Shown here in pieces: positions 11,666-23,121 of a stretch of DNA of 64,000 bases (within the stretch, counting starts at the first letter, position 1; each line of letters starts with the position of its first letter). The notes below the pieces were generated by a model. The model saw only the letters and a program-made list of their open reading frames with translations, had not been told where the DNA came from and ran no database searches. The stretch spans positions 9,992,193 through 10,056,192 of the forward strand of contig SCHM01000001.1 of the NCBI GenBank assembly GCA_004123355.1, read 5' to 3'. The position numbers and the translations under genes are program-made. The stretch comes from Amphirosellinia nigrospora (Eukaryota; Ascomycota; Sordariomycetes; Xylariales; Xylariaceae).

Positions 11666-13055
11666 GATGGGTGGTAGATAGTGTGATGTTTCTACTACGA
11701 GATGTAATTGTTCATGACGTTCTAGATGGCGACGAGGTACAGTGGAGCGGCTGATCAAAGAGACGCGTGGCGCATCCGTGGGCGCGTAAATTGAATGGAT
11801 TTAACAGATTAGGATGTTCCTGGGCACCCCTTGACACGGCCAAGGTCGCGCAATCACGTGAGAGACTGTTTTCCCCCACCGAGGAAGAAAGCCTGTGTGT
11901 CGCCTGCCTTACACGATTTTACTGTACAATGTACTGCAGCGCTGACGGCACTTTAGGTATCCAGTAAAAAAACCACCACTTCCTTAGATGATCGGCATGG
12001 CTGAAAAACAACAGCATTGTTGTTTAGTGTTGTACCAATTGCAGCTGTAAATGTGACGCAGATCAGGAAATGTCTTGCATTACAATGTAGCAAATGCAGG
12101 CTCGTGTTAATCAGCCCATGTACTTATCACCTCATGTTTGGTTGCAGCAAAGTATGCGGCTCTGCTATAAGTTAGTTAGGTACCTTGATACTCATCCATA
12201 CAGACACGATGCATTAAGACTTCCAATGCATCGAAGGCATTGATTAAGTGATTTCAACTTCCCAATTGCTTTAGGTCTAGGTCGACATACAGTAGCATAT
12301 GAATCGAACTCGCAATGTTCACATGCGAACACAAAATTCCATACCTTCCATCTCAAATACCTGTACCGCACCTATCGGTTACATAAGGTACAAACCGTTT
12401 GCATTCCTCCGTGCCCCTCACCCGAGTTCGTTCATCATACATCACCAGTCTAAGCGACGTTGTGTGAACCAAACAGTCGTCAGGGGTGTAACGCAAACCA
12501 GCCAATTACGATGCGCGACCGCCCTGACTAGCACCCATAGGTCTGCCATAGGCCAAGGCACCCCATCGAGATTCAACAGCTTCTGATAGCCCTCCATTCG
12601 GCATCCGTCCATCTCCCATCTCCCATCACCACTTTTGCAGCCTGCAGGTTTCAATCCAGCGAAACATACAGTAGGAAGGCCCATTGATCTGCAAACGTCC
12701 CCCTCCTAGCCTCCTCTCCTCTCCTTCGTCGCCAAGCCTCATGTATTTAGCATATCACCGTACTACCAACCTTTTGCAGCCATGGCGTCACCACGCTTTA
12801 GTCTCATGCTCGCGCAATCTGTCGCCCTTTTGCATGGGGGTGTAATGTTCGTCGCATATATGAATGGCTCTGGCTCGTTCTGAGCTTGTTGGTTCTCTTA
12901 CTTGTTCTTGATTGCCACCTAAAGTTGAATTGATCGTACCTTTCGTGAGCGCCTCAAACGTACGTGGTGTGGATACATCGAATAACTGGTTATAAGACTG
13001 GTCTTAATCAATCAACGACACACGGTAACACACGTACCTCCTACAATTTCAACTA
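11666..13055. other. Intergenic, divergent NBS1 / membrane-protein promoters
   Basis: A 1.4 kb stretch between divergent starts. It has a few short open frames (for example 12299-12586) with no recognisable domain and irregular composition. One imperfect TAGGTACCTT element lies at 12177-12186. It probably contains the promoter and a long 5' UTR of the gene at 13056; nothing else is identified. Confidence 0.4.
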
Positions 13056-13571
13056 ATGGCGCCAACCATTGCGCTTGCGTCCGAGGTGACGAGAACCATA
13101 CCCCAAGCCATCACCAAGGTTCTCACAAGTCGGCAAGAAACCACCACAGTCGTCGCAGACAACAGCGACAGCAGTAGTTCGTCGCCCAACCTCAGCGGTG
13201 GCGCCATCGCCGGCATCGTCATCGGGTCCATCATCGGCTTCCTAATCCTGTTGTGGATCATCCGGTCGTGCGGGAACATGCGGACGCCGGGACTCTGGGG
13301 CACCACGTACGAGCCCGACCATGAGAAACCCCCGCCGCACATGTCGACGTACCACGCCAGCACGCCGTACGCCCGGCGCTCGCACTCCCGCCACTCGCAC
13401 CGCTCTCACCACCATCACTCGCGGAGCCCGCGCCGCGTCGAAATCGTGCAGCCCGTCGCCCACGAGACGCGCGGACGCAGCCCCCGCGCACCCCCGGCTG
13501 CGTACTATGGCGGTCGCAGGAGTTATGATGATCGACGGAGATCGAGCGACGCTCGCCAACACCGCTATTAA
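13056..13571 (+). CDS. Single-pass membrane protein, Arg/His-rich tail (171 aa)
   Basis: Intact single-exon frame of 171 codons. The first 45 residues are Ser/Thr-rich (VTRTIPQAITKVLTSRQETT) and could be an exposed, glycosylated segment. Residues of about 48-70 form one transmembrane helix with a glycine zipper (GGAIAGIVIGSIIGFLILLW). The remaining 100 residues are highly basic and histidine-rich, with runs of HSRHSHRSHHHH and SPRR, and end RRSSDARQHRY. This layout (Ser/Thr-rich outside, one helix, charged tail inside) is common among fungal plasma-membrane sensor-like or hypothetical proteins, but I recognise no specific family. The His-rich tail might bind metal; that is speculation. Strong third-position GC and lack of interruptions support it being coding. 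Confidence 0.6.
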   Translation: MAPTIALASEVTRTIPQAITKVLTSRQETTTVVADNSDSSSSSPNLSGGAIAGIVIGSIIGFLILLWIIRSCGNMRTPGLWGTTYEPDHEKPPPHMSTYHASTPYARRSHSRHSHRSHHHHSRSPRRVEIVQPVAHETRGRSPRAPPAAYYGGRRSYDDRRRSSDARQHRY

Positions 13572-14248
13572 TCTTGAAGCCGGCTAGTTTTCGGTTATCT
13601 TTTCATGGAGCAAGAGTTTGTTATCGCTTCTTGCCACGAGTAGAGATCTATGAGATGAGGGAACTCTTATGATTGTGGCGAAAGTTATATATTAAAACCC
13701 CATTGTCACGAAGGGTCCATTATGGAACATGAGGATTCAATACCAACGTCTGAAAGAAAACACAAAACCCGACCTGGGAGTCACGAAGTCGACGTATGAT
13801 TGTACGATTGCTAGCGCTATACGAAACGTGTGACCGGTTATTTAAGGGGCTTGAAGTTTAATGGAGATTTCATTCAAAACCACCGGGAAACAACTAAAAC
13901 CACAACCAACCTATACCCGTACCTTTATACTCTTGAAGAATAGGGGTATTGAATGACGATTTACGATACATGTATATATCATATGTATATATAATGAAGC
14001 GATGAGAATAGTCTATTTGACATAAGTGCTGTGACTTGCTGTGACGATCAAGGCTTACTCTACTGGCAGATGCCGAAATGAAGATGCATAGTACAGGGTT
14101 TTGTTGGATCGTGACATATTTTATTCTGCCTAGTTTTAGCCACTGTATGGTATTTCTACTCTTAATACTATCCAACTCAAAATGAGTGCGACCGTTGTTG
14201 AATGCGGTTGATCGCCGAAACCAACATGTCAGGTCGAGGCCCCGGGCA
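13572..14248. other. Convergent 3' region, no gene seen
   Basis: A 3' flank shared by the membrane-protein gene and the PLAC8 gene. It is AT-rich, with short TA-rich runs around 13968-13994. The reverse-strand open frame crossing 13894-14259 has no family signal and was not called. Confidence 0.4.
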
Positions 14249-15140
14249 CTATTCCCCAATCCAATTAGTTAGTGATAGAATAAACAAAAGAGCAGATGGA
14301 TTCCTACTTCTCATATCTGGCATCGGCAGAGGCTGCTTGTTCAAGAGATCTAGCGGCTTCGGCATGCGCTTTGCCACCTCGTTGTCGTGTTGAATAATTG
14401 CGCAACACTGTTGTAGCAACGATATCGTTTCATGTCAGTTAACTCAAGTCGACAGCGGGAGAATTTGCTTATATCATGACGATACCACCGAGCCGGCCAA
14501 CTGGCTGTCTGAGGAGAAGGTTTGATGATCGTCGGATCAAGTGAGGTGAAGACGAGCTAGAGTCATACATACCTGGCACCAGAAGCTAACACAGTAGTCT
14601 TCCAGCGGGTTCCCCGGAATGCCAAAGCGCCCTCGTATCTGCTCGCGCTTTAACATGGTCCAGCTGGTTGGCGGGTTAGCTGAGCGCCTATCATGAATGG
14701 CTATAGCTGCCCGAGGCGGAGGGGATCGGAAAGGGGAAGAGGGGGGAGGGTATCGTACATCCACCCCATGCCGCAGACACACTGCAACACGCCGTGGATG
14801 AGGCAGTCGACATTGAGCATGGCGGGGAGGAGGGCCATCGGGTCGAGGAGGCGGTTTGTGGTCTGGCCGACTACTGTAATCGCCAAGTTTCAGTCGGTAA
14901 AGAAAATCAAGTGTTATATATTCGATGTCCTGGGGCCAGGAGAAGGGAGGTGGATATAGTAACGAACGTACAAAGACACGGAACGAAGAACCCTAGCACA
15001 CAGCTGGTACAGGGACAGCAGATGAAGAGTTTGGACTTCTAGTCGCCCCCCATCTCGCCGAGAGCGAGGTTCTGCAGCTGCTGGAGGCGCTCCGCGACTG
15101 GGTTGCCCTGTGAAGTCGCGCCTAAAATCATTTCTGCCAT
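14249..15140 (-). CDS. PLAC8-family cysteine-rich protein (one in-frame stop)
   Basis: PLAC8/DUF614 proteins are small Cys-rich membrane-associated proteins, linked in plants and fungi to metal or calcium handling and cell size. The proposed start at 15140 gives MAEMILGATSQGNPVAERL. The Cys-rich core follows (KSKLFICCPCTSCVLGFFVPC), then after an intron VGQTTNRLLDPM, then LKREQIRGRFGIPGNPLEDY with CVSFWCQ. A last intron (donor near 14572) joins to CCAIIQHDNEVAKRMPKPL, with the stop at 14249-14251. An in-frame TAG at 15039-15041 sits where the family usually has Trp (a TGG-to-TAG difference), so this copy is either a null allele or carries a sequence error. Function in this organism is unknown. 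Confidence 0.75.
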
Positions 15141-15840
15141 GATGGGTTGTCGGGAGATCACAGTGCTGTACAGTTGTAGAATTTAGGGGCTATTTCGGAG
15201 ATGTTGAGTTTGTGGAATGATAATGGCGGGATGGAACTAGGAGAATCCTTATGATAAGATGTCTGAAATGTTGTACGGTCTCTTGAGGGGATGGTACGCA
15301 CAAAAGCTTGAAACTAGATGGGCACCTTTGGTGCATGTAGTTGGTGGTGAGAGCATCTGCGTAAAGTGCTTTCCCCGGCAGTCAGCTTTCATGATACTCA
15401 AATTTAGATATAAAGCCTGGCGATATACCGATCCTACCTACCTAGTTCTCGTAGAATGGCGGTAGCGGAGTCCGGATCTAATGCTACTTCCACATCCTAA
15501 TTGTTTTTTAACTTCCGAGTCGAACGAACGTCGAGGGTTACGCCGCCTTGAAAAAGCTTAGATCTCGTTTGTAGTAGCTAAATCGAATGCAGCGAGTTCG
15601 GAATAGTTTGCAACAAAGGCGATATAAATAACAAATCAGAGCAGTTCGTCGTTCTTCTCAAGGCTTTCATGATTGAAAGTTCACAACGCACGGCCTTCAG
15701 ATCAGTGATGAAGTAATTCCTCAGTCTGACGCTCTCCCAGTTAACTGTAGAAAAGCGCAGGTCGAAACCTAAAATCAACTCTGTGTCCTTCACGGATACG
15801 CCGTCCAGCCCATGGAAAACATTTGCTGCGAGCGATGATA
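15141..15840. other. Intergenic between PLAC8 gene and NatD gene
   Basis: A 700-base stretch holding the PLAC8 promoter and the NatD 3' end. An open frame continues past the NatD stop in another frame (15578-16015) but is a shadow. No other feature is seen. Confidence 0.4.
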
Positions 15841-16722
15841 TTACGAGGAAGCCGTGTTCGATACTGCTTTGCTTTCTACAGTCTTGCTCATAATGACATA
15901 ATCCGGGATGAATTGCCTTCCATACCTTAGCTTCTTGGGAACGGGAGAGATTGGGTCCTGTGTGAAACCAAATGATTTGTAGAAGGCGAGGGCTTTTTGG
16001 TTGCTTAGAAAACAAGTCAACATGATTTTCTTGATCGGAGGCGTGTGAGCAGCCACGCTCTCGAGAAAGGACATTAATCTCCTGCCTAGGCCGGTTCTAA
16101 ATGGTTTTAGCCAGGGATCAACGATAGTTACTAAGGGGCCCGAGTAGCCTGTCATCAATACCAGGATGGGAGACTACAAAAAGTGAAGTAACCGTACCGT
16201 TGAAGCTCCGGCTTTAGATGGATCTCGTAGCAGTATACAACTGGCTCACCTTCCTCATACGTAGGCATTAGGGAGGTGAAGCCGCGGACAATACCTTCTT
16301 GATCTTTGACAAGAATATATCTCAGCTCAGGTGACTTCATCTCGGCCATTTTCTTGACGGGCTTCCAGCCCGAGGTTGAGGATTCGTAATCGGCACGGCT
16401 AGTTTCCTCGATGAGATTATAGCATGCGTCCAAGTCAACGCTGTCCAGCCTTCCCGCGCTCATGAGAGCGAGCGAGTATGTTTCGTGATTATTAGGGTGT
16501 GACCAAGAAGTCCACGATGAATCACTGTTCCAAGGTTTTTATACGTCAAAACGGAGAACGCTTGGATAGGGCGGTTTGTAATCATGGGCTTAGGGTGATG
16601 AATTGGCCTCATACCTGGGACATAAATGTTCTTGGATGAACTGGCCGTCGCCCTTTGAGTTGACCTTATCTATGGGATCCGTAGCAATGCGTTTTCGCTT
16701 GGCACTCTCCTTTGAAGTCGCC
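15841..16722 (-). CDS. NAT4: N-alpha-acetyltransferase 40 (NatD), histone H4/H2A
   Basis: NatD (NAA40/Nat4) transfers acetyl from acetyl-CoA to the N-terminal serine of histones H4 and H2A. The start ATG at 16722 gives MATSKESAKRKR, a basic and probably nuclear leader. After an intron follow WTSWSHPNNHETYSLAL, DLDACYNLIEETSRADYES, GWKPVKKMAEM and YILVKDQEG. The GNAT fold continues with VVYCYEIHLKPELQR; an intron then joins to TGLGRRLMSFLE, the acetyl-CoA-binding R/Q-x-x-G-x-G/A loop. The end, LTCFLSNQKALAFYKSFGF then SPVPKKLRYGRQFIPDYVIMSK, is diagnostic of NatD. The exons I can join stay in frame, so this gene looks intact. Its start faces the LYR gene across 410 bases. Confidence 0.88.
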
Positions 16723-17132
16723 ATGTTATCTCGGACCGAAGTTGGTCAGGTCAGATGGGACGCGTGATGGTGACGAGGTGCTAGTGAGAACAGGATAAAA
16801 TCGTCAAGGAAGGCAATAGAGAGTAAAAACACACGATGAATTGAAATGAAAGTGGAATAATAAAACGGCCTGCGTTTATAAGTTCGTGCAAGATTGACCC
16901 TTCATTTGTGTATAGATTGATGCTAAGGGTTTCCGACAGTGCACAGTGTTAAACTATACCCATTAGATGTGTATATACGGTACTATCTAAGTACCGTAGA
17001 TCTTATCGCTGCATTAGCTATTATATGTTGCTGGGCAATTTATTGGAGCGCTATCTCATTCACTATCTCATTCAACCAACTTAATGCCGCCGTAGCACTT
17101 TCGATACCAATTCATACCTACACACTTACCTA
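16723..17132. promoter_or_regulatory. Divergent promoter, NatD / LYR protein
   Basis: About 410 bases between two divergent starts. The half nearer the LYR gene is TA-rich, with pyrimidine patches and repeated 'tacctacacacttacct'-like sequence just before the ATG. No defined factor site is recognised. Confidence 0.4.
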
Positions 17133-17532
17133 ATGGTCCCCTTCCGGCCAATCCAGCCGTACACTGCGATCGCCCTCCGAAGATATGCGACCGGCACGCC
17201 ACCCAAGAGCCGGCTGCGGCCGACCTTGAGCCTGGATCACGTCAGTAGTCACGGTTCATTGTCGCAGATTGACGACGGTGCATACTAATGAAGTTTTCAT
17301 TTTCACGACTCTACAGTTCCTCCAGCGTGCACGTGTCCTGGCCCTCTACCGCACCGTCCTGCGCGGCACACGACATATCGGCGACCCGGCGACCCGCTCC
17401 GAGACGCGCGGCTTTGCGCGCGCCGAGTTCGAGCGCCATCGCGGCGTCACCGACATCAACCACATACGCTACCTCTTGTCCACGGGCAAGACCGAGTGGG
17501 AGAGCATGGAGCGGTATATTGGTGGCATGTAA
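17133..17532 (+). CDS. LYR-motif mitochondrial protein, LYRM2-like (107 aa)
   Basis: Two exons (17133-17240 and 17317-17532) join in frame to 107 residues. The first 36 residues are basic and hydroxylated (MVPFRPIQPYTAIALRRYAT), typical of a mitochondrial targeting peptide. Exon 2 opens with FLQRARVLALYRTVLRGTR, containing the L-Y-R tripeptide that defines the family, followed by the conserved Phe and basic helix FARAEFERHRGVTD and the ending SMERYIGGM. The order FLQR..LYR..R.EF..H...T....I..LL..G matches LYRM2 better than SDHAF1 or ISD11. LYR proteins bind acyl carrier protein and assist assembly of respiratory complexes or Fe-S enzymes in the matrix; the exact client here is inferred only. 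No frame errors. Confidence 0.87.
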
Positions 17533-17836
17533 ACTAGCTAGCTCATGGTGTCCTGAAGCTTCATCGTTCAATTGCTGGCTCGCTAGCTTTCGGTCTTCCT
17601 GCCTCGTCTTCTCATGTGTCATCTGCCCCAGAGTATAGTTCCCGAACGCCTCATGCAGCAGTTATATCTGTACAAGCACCGTCTTGATTTCTGCTTCTAT
17701 GCGTAGATCGGTCGCGGTAAAAATACACCTCGTGAAAAGAGTGGGCTAAGGGGACGCTATTCGCGGATGTTGGGGAAGTGTGGTGCCCTCAACCAGAGAT
17801 GGTATATCCGTCTGATATCGATATTTCGCCGTCACA
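17533..17836. other. Convergent 3' region LYR gene / bL36m
   Basis: A 304-base spacer between two converging genes, expected to hold their 3' ends. Nothing else is seen. Confidence 0.4.
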
Positions 17837-18332
17837 TTAGCCCTGGCGTTGCTTGTGTCTCGGGTTCGAGCTGCAAATGATGTATAGATAACCCCGGTGT
17901 CGCTTGCCAGCTTTCCTCCGCACAACCTGTTCAGACACCTAAGTTAGCGGTCTCTGGTTATAGCATTTCACGCTATATTACATGCAGTGTCATGAGCAAA
18001 GCGTTGTATGTGACATGGCAGGCATCGCCTTGTCACGTCTGGTGATAAGATGGGACTCGGGGCTTTAGGCATTGGCTGACCTTGCAATGTTCACATCGCT
18101 TCTTGACAGAGCTGTGTACTTTCATGCCCCTCGTCTGCTGCTGTGCTAGTGTCGCGGCGACGGCGGTCGTGCGCCTCGCAATCGCCGGTCTCTGTGCTTG
18201 TGTCGGGGCGAGGGCGCTCTGGGAGATGGATCGAATGGTAGGTTGTTTTCGGTATAATGATGGGAGCCCGCGGGAGGCTGGCTTTGCGCGAAGGGACAGC
18301 GCCCTGAGCGACGAAATAAGTGAAATAGGCAT
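17837..18332 (-). CDS. RTC6: Mitochondrial ribosomal protein bL36m
   Basis: Large-subunit mitochondrial ribosomal protein, counterpart of bacterial L36 and yeast RTC6. From the ATG at 18332 there is a long targeting leader (MPISLISSLRALSLRAKPAS), then MKVHSSVKKRCEHCK, the bacterial-like start of mature L36. An intron separates this from VVRRKAGKRHRGYLYIICSS and the ending NPRHKQRQG, with the stop at 17837-17839. The zinc ribbon ligands Cys-x2-Cys, Cys and His are all present. The junction is in frame. The same frame is open upstream to 18440, so a longer leader from an earlier ATG is possible; I prefer 18332 because the leader is then of normal length. Confidence 0.88.
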
Positions 18333-19281
18333 GTCTTCGTTGTCCCGCCTTGGTAGTAGTAGTATTACTGCGATGTTCCGTTCACAAGGTAGAAATGAAA
18401 TCCCGACTAAACTTAGCCTGAAAAAAGTGGGTCCCATCAATAGCTGACAGGGTTGGGGTGTCTGATCTAGGAATGTCCTGGGCTGGTTCAGCCTTTCCTA
18501 CAAGGTACATTTTGAGTGTTAAGCAACTTGAAAGTAACTAATCTATTTATTGTAAATATTTAAGTTTGCTGTCTGTTATTATCTTTGATATGAAGCTTGA
18601 CCTAGCAAGTTAATCCAAACCTGGATAATAACAAACGTTTGTTAGGATAAGGTCAATCATCCTATGAGTAGTCACAGCAGCTTTAGCAACTTCTTTTGAT
18701 GCTCAAGTCACTGACTTCGGACCATGGGTTACGCTATGGTTTATGTGACCGGCTTTATGTGTCTAACCTAGGACTCGGTACTCATCGTTTCATTAGCAAT
18801 AGGAGAAAATTTTAGGCTCGATAAATGCGAGTATTACACTAACATGTATCTTAATTGTAAGCGCGTTGCGCATTGGTTACCTAGAATTTACGGCCAAACG
18901 AACTACAAGATTGAGTAGTTAGTATGAGTTACGCACGAATCTCGTATTTTCGTCAGCTTCTTCTATTATAATCACTGCACGTATAACCATAGTTCGTCTT
19001 CCTGCGATTATTTGTATCCTCTTCCCTTATTAGCAGTGGTAATTAATACGTAGTGGTAGTAGGCTAGCTACGAGGCCGTGATCTCCTCGGGGATTTTTCA
19101 CAATGGTTATTAAGTCTATCGCTTGTAGTACTTTACGCAGAAGGTACATTACGCGGTGCCCATGGTTCGCCTTCATGCAGCAACAATGTTCTCTATATCA
19201 ATGTTATCAGAACGCCCTGACCCCCCTAACGCCAAGGTTTTCCCGAAGCCCCTTCGCTTTCCCCCTTATTATGTCTAATCC
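18333..19281. other. AT-rich gene-free stretch
   Basis: About 950 bases between the bL36m start and the ILV1 stop. It is rich in TA steps and lacks long open frames, which could reflect a degraded, RIP-mutated repeat, but no element ends or related copy are visible in this window. It must also contain the bL36m promoter. Confidence 0.35.
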
Positions 19282-21130
19282 TTAGCTCCGGAGGAACGTC
19301 TTGAATACTTGGCTCTGGGTGCAATCTTCCCATGGGTATCCAATTTCCTTGAGCGACCTTTCTAGATCAGTCACCTCATCGGCTGGGCACTGGATACCCG
19401 TCAATACTTTGCCTACGTCACTACCACCGTTACGGTACTGAAACAGGCTGATGTTAAACTTGAGCCTTAGGGTTTGGAGGAATTTCTCTAGGGCCCCAGG
19501 TCGTTCAGGGAAGTTAAACATGTATAGCCGTTCATTGGGGACGTCGGATCGCCCGCCAACGAGATATCGAATGTGCGACTTGGCCAACTCGTCGCCCGAA
19601 AGGTCCGTCACGGTCATCCCCGAAGCCGTGATACGATCCATGAGCACTTGTAGCTCCTGCACCCTGTCGGAAGCCGCCGGCAGCGAGATACCCATCAAGA
19701 TGTTGGCCACTTCATCCGTCGCATAGCGATACGAGAATTCGGTCACGGCATGGGGCATGACGTTGTTGACTAGCTCGGCAAAAGAGCCTGGCCGCTCTGG
19801 GATGCTCACGCACAGCAAGGCTTCCTTGCCCTCACCCAGTGTGGCACGCTCCGCGACGAAACGAAGGCGGTCAAAGTTCATGTTGGCGCCGCTCGTGATG
19901 GCAATAAGGCTTCGGGATGGATCGCTCGAAGGGTTGGTAGCGACCCATTTCTTCAAGCCTGCCAACGACAAGGCGCCGGCAGGCTCGACGATGGAACGGG
20001 TGTCCTCGAAGACGTCCTTGATAGCGGCGCACGTCTCGTCCGTGTTGACCTGGATGACCTCATCGATGACCTCTTGACAGATGCGGAAGGTTTCTTCACC
20101 TACCGTCTTGACGGCCGCTCCGTCGGCAAATAGGCCCACTTCCTTGAGCACGACGCGTTTGCCTTGATGCAGCGACTGGACCATGGCGTTGGCGTCTTCG
20201 GTCTCGACACCGATGATTTTGACATGGGGCGCTATCCTCTTAACGTAAACACCGATACCGGCGATAAGTCCACCTCCGCCAACGCAGCAAAATATAGCTT
20301 CCAGCTTCTGGATGTTGGTCTGCCGCAAAAGTTCCATGCCTATGGTGCCCTGGCCGGCGATGACATAGGGATCGTCGAAAGGGGGGATGTTGATGAGGCC
20401 GTGCTGTTCCTCCAGCCTCGCACATTCTTCCTTGGCGGCGTCAAAGTCGAGGCCATGCAGCACGACACAGCCGCCCATTCTCGAGACGTTCTTGTGCTTG
20501 ATGCTCGGCGTTCCCTGGGCATGACGATGGTGGCGGGGATCTTGAGCAGGCGGGCCGAGTAGGCAACTCCCTGGGCATGGTTCCCGGCGCTACAGGCCAC
20601 AACACCCTTCCAGCTTTGCTTGCGGTCCAAGTGCGCCATCTTGTTATAAGCACCCCGCAGCTTGAAGCTGAACACGGGCTGCTCGTCCTCCCTCTTGAGT
20701 AGGACATTGCATTCGAGACGGTTCGACAAATTTACGGCAGCGGTCAGTGACGTTTCCTTACAGGCTTCATAGACTCGCGAGGTGAGGATCAAGCGCAGGT
20801 ACTGTACAGGCGGCCATCCAGCCGTGGTTAGCGAGACATCGAGGTTAATGGGAGGGGAGGGAGGGGAGGATGTAGAGAGAAACCAACATCAGGATGCCCG
20901 TTCGGCAGGATGAATTCGGGAGGAACAATGTCTGTCACGCGACTCGAAGTGGCATCGGAATTGGGTGTCGGGTTTGCGCTGTACTCGGTGAGAGAAAGGC
21001 CAGAGAGGGAGGGCGTGCGAGAGGTGTGATGGCCATTGACGCCGTTCTCCGAGCCATTGGAGCTATTGGAGGCGTTGGAACCATTGGTCATGGTCGGGGT
21101 GTCTCCCTCGACGAGAGTTGCGCCGGGCAT
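19282..21130 (-). CDS. ILV1: Threonine deaminase (first step of isoleucine synthesis)
   Basis: Mitochondrial PLP enzyme converting L-threonine to 2-oxobutanoate and ammonia; feedback-inhibited by isoleucine in the family. Start at 21130 ([10 protein letters not shown]), then a Ser/Asn-rich leader and LPNGHPD; an intron of about 90 bases joins to [13 protein letters not shown]. The catalytic domain has the PLP lysine in [21 protein letters not shown], and the glycine loop [14 protein letters not shown]; the acidic [13 protein letters not shown] and [13 protein letters not shown] follow. The C-terminal 160 residues form the two ACT-like regulatory domains ([14 protein letters not shown] and [15 protein letters not shown]). 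The frame shifts by one base at a CCC run (plus strand 20513-20515), within the stretch expected to read [13 protein letters not shown]. As this is normally a single-copy biosynthetic gene, a sequence error is likely. Confidence 0.95.
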
Positions 21131-23121
21131 GTTGGCCAGTGGTTATCGAGCCTTGCTGTGTTTTGTGCTCCAGTCAGACAATTGCAGACTGGCCGATCTT
21201 GTTCGCGATAGTGCTGCAACTTTTTATGGTGGGGCGGGAGCTCGAGTTGGTGACTACCGGTAGGACGGTAGAGCGGGAGAGCCCCGATGTCGGGTGTGTG
21301 ACCCCGGCAGGAAAGCAGTCCTTATCTTCCTCATGTTGCACGTTGGTGGGAGTATAAGATTGGGTGATTTGAGTATTAAGGCTGCTTTCTTGGGTAAATT
21401 TTGCCTACAAAAAGGAAAACAAGTGGTGGAGGTCTCAAGTGTCAGAACAGGCAATATTTAGAGTATATTAGGTTACAGAATGTCAAGTCGTTGAGCTGAA
21501 GGTTGGACGGCCAGAGACGGCATACCCAAATAGGCACCGACAAGAGATGGTGGAACCTTCAAAGTTAGGTACCTACCTACCTATGCCCCCCTATCATTAG
21601 CGCACGTTAACTCAGAGAAGCATTTAGGACAATGTGAAGCACAAGGAAGCAGTTTTCCCCCAGTACATGTATTTATTTAAAAATTCGCAACGATATACCT
21701 TCTATTTGCTCATCCTCCGTTGCCAACAAGAACGGGGTCAAATCCAACGTAATCCACGTTAGAGCTTATCTATCGAAGACTGTCCTAATCTCAACATCCT
21801 CGATTGTGAGGGTGCCTAGTATATGGGCATTCGCGCGACTCACCTACCTATCGCAATATTAATCTTTATTCACAGATCTCCAGGATATAGGACTTACGCA
21901 CCTCCCAGTGTTGCAAAGCCACCCAGCGTCAAGCATAATGTCTTCTAAAATAGGTCGTGGTCCCCTCGTGAATAACTATCATGACTAGGGGCCTCCTTCT
22001 GTTCTAATGCCTCTGATTTCTATCGCGTCTAATTTTATCAATGTTCACTTGCATCCCCCACAATACCTATCTGTTGAATGCCCTGCTATTTCAGGGATTG
22101 GGCTTTCATGTTTTAATACCAACATGTTGCTCACGTCCCCTCCCACCATCACCAAGTAATGTTTCAGAGGCCATCATACCATTCATACCACTATGATTCG
22201 TTCTCACAGAGCTCACCGGAGAACCTCATGTCTCCTTCCATCTTTCATGTATTTCGTCTCCTACTCCTGCTGCTTTTGTTTCTACTGCTTTTCGACCTTG
22301 TTTGAGGGTTTCCCGCTACCTCTTACGAACCTCAAACATCCATCACCGGCGAAACTATCCAGTGACTCAAATACGGCACACTCTGTGATAGAAATGATAG
22401 GCCGGTCTAGTTGCTCATATGTTGTCGAAGAGGTGCTTCAATAGAAGGAAATCCCCCGGCGTTATGTCTACCTCTCGTTATAGAAAGACGTCGACCCAGA
22501 GTTAAAAAACCTAGTAGGAAGATTAACCAATTTCGATCCCGCGAAGAGGCTAACTCAACGGGAGGCTCTAGAGAGCCCGTGTTTTGAGGATGTATAAATA
22601 AACTCTTATTCGTTTGTCAATAGCTGCGCGAACTATAATAGAGTACTCAATGTAGTTTGGTGGAACCTAAGGGTTGTAGAACTTGCTCTCAAGTGAGGGG
22701 CACTCACGCACCGATACGGTTTGTCAACACTGCAAGCACATGAGGATCGCCGACTACATGCCTAGCTACGACATTTGAATATATAGATCAATTAACTTCT
22801 TATAACTATGTGTTTCGCACTTGGTGTTGTTGTAAAGATGTAGATGTAGATGTAGGTATGATGGTACAAGGTAGCTGTTAACATGAATAGCGCACCTTTT
22901 AATAGGTTAAGTAGGTAAGGTACTGTAGATTTAGCTCCCCACCAAGTGGGGTGTTCGGCAAATAGGTACCGTCAATTGGCATTTTGCCTTTCTGGGATAG
23001 CTTCCACATTGTCCATGGCATCATCGAAGCCCTCGTGCCCTCCTTCAAGCACCTAAATCGCATCCTGATAATAGTGTGTTTTACCACTTTCCCGCAGAGC
23101 CGGGATTTGAAACCCAAGATC
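21131..23121. other. 2 kb gene-free region between ILV1 and RCF1
   Basis: Divergent intergenic region holding the ILV1 and RCF1 promoters. It contains one perfect TAGGTACCTA palindrome (21566-21575) and a three-unit GATGTA repeat (22837-22854). A 48-codon frame at 22159-22305 ends in a strikingly hydrophobic stretch (see findings). No convincing gene is recognised. Confidence 0.4.
22837..22854. repeat. GATGTA microsatellite, three units
   Basis: Three perfect tandem copies of a six-base unit. Short and probably neutral. Confidence 0.8.

Noticed and set aside
12299-12586. 95-codon frame upstream of the membrane-protein gene
   Set aside because: Irregular composition and no domain; likely chance in an intergenic region.
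21254-21454. 66-codon reverse frame upstream of ILV1
   Set aside because: No mitochondrial-leader character linking it to ILV1 and no splice that would join it in frame.
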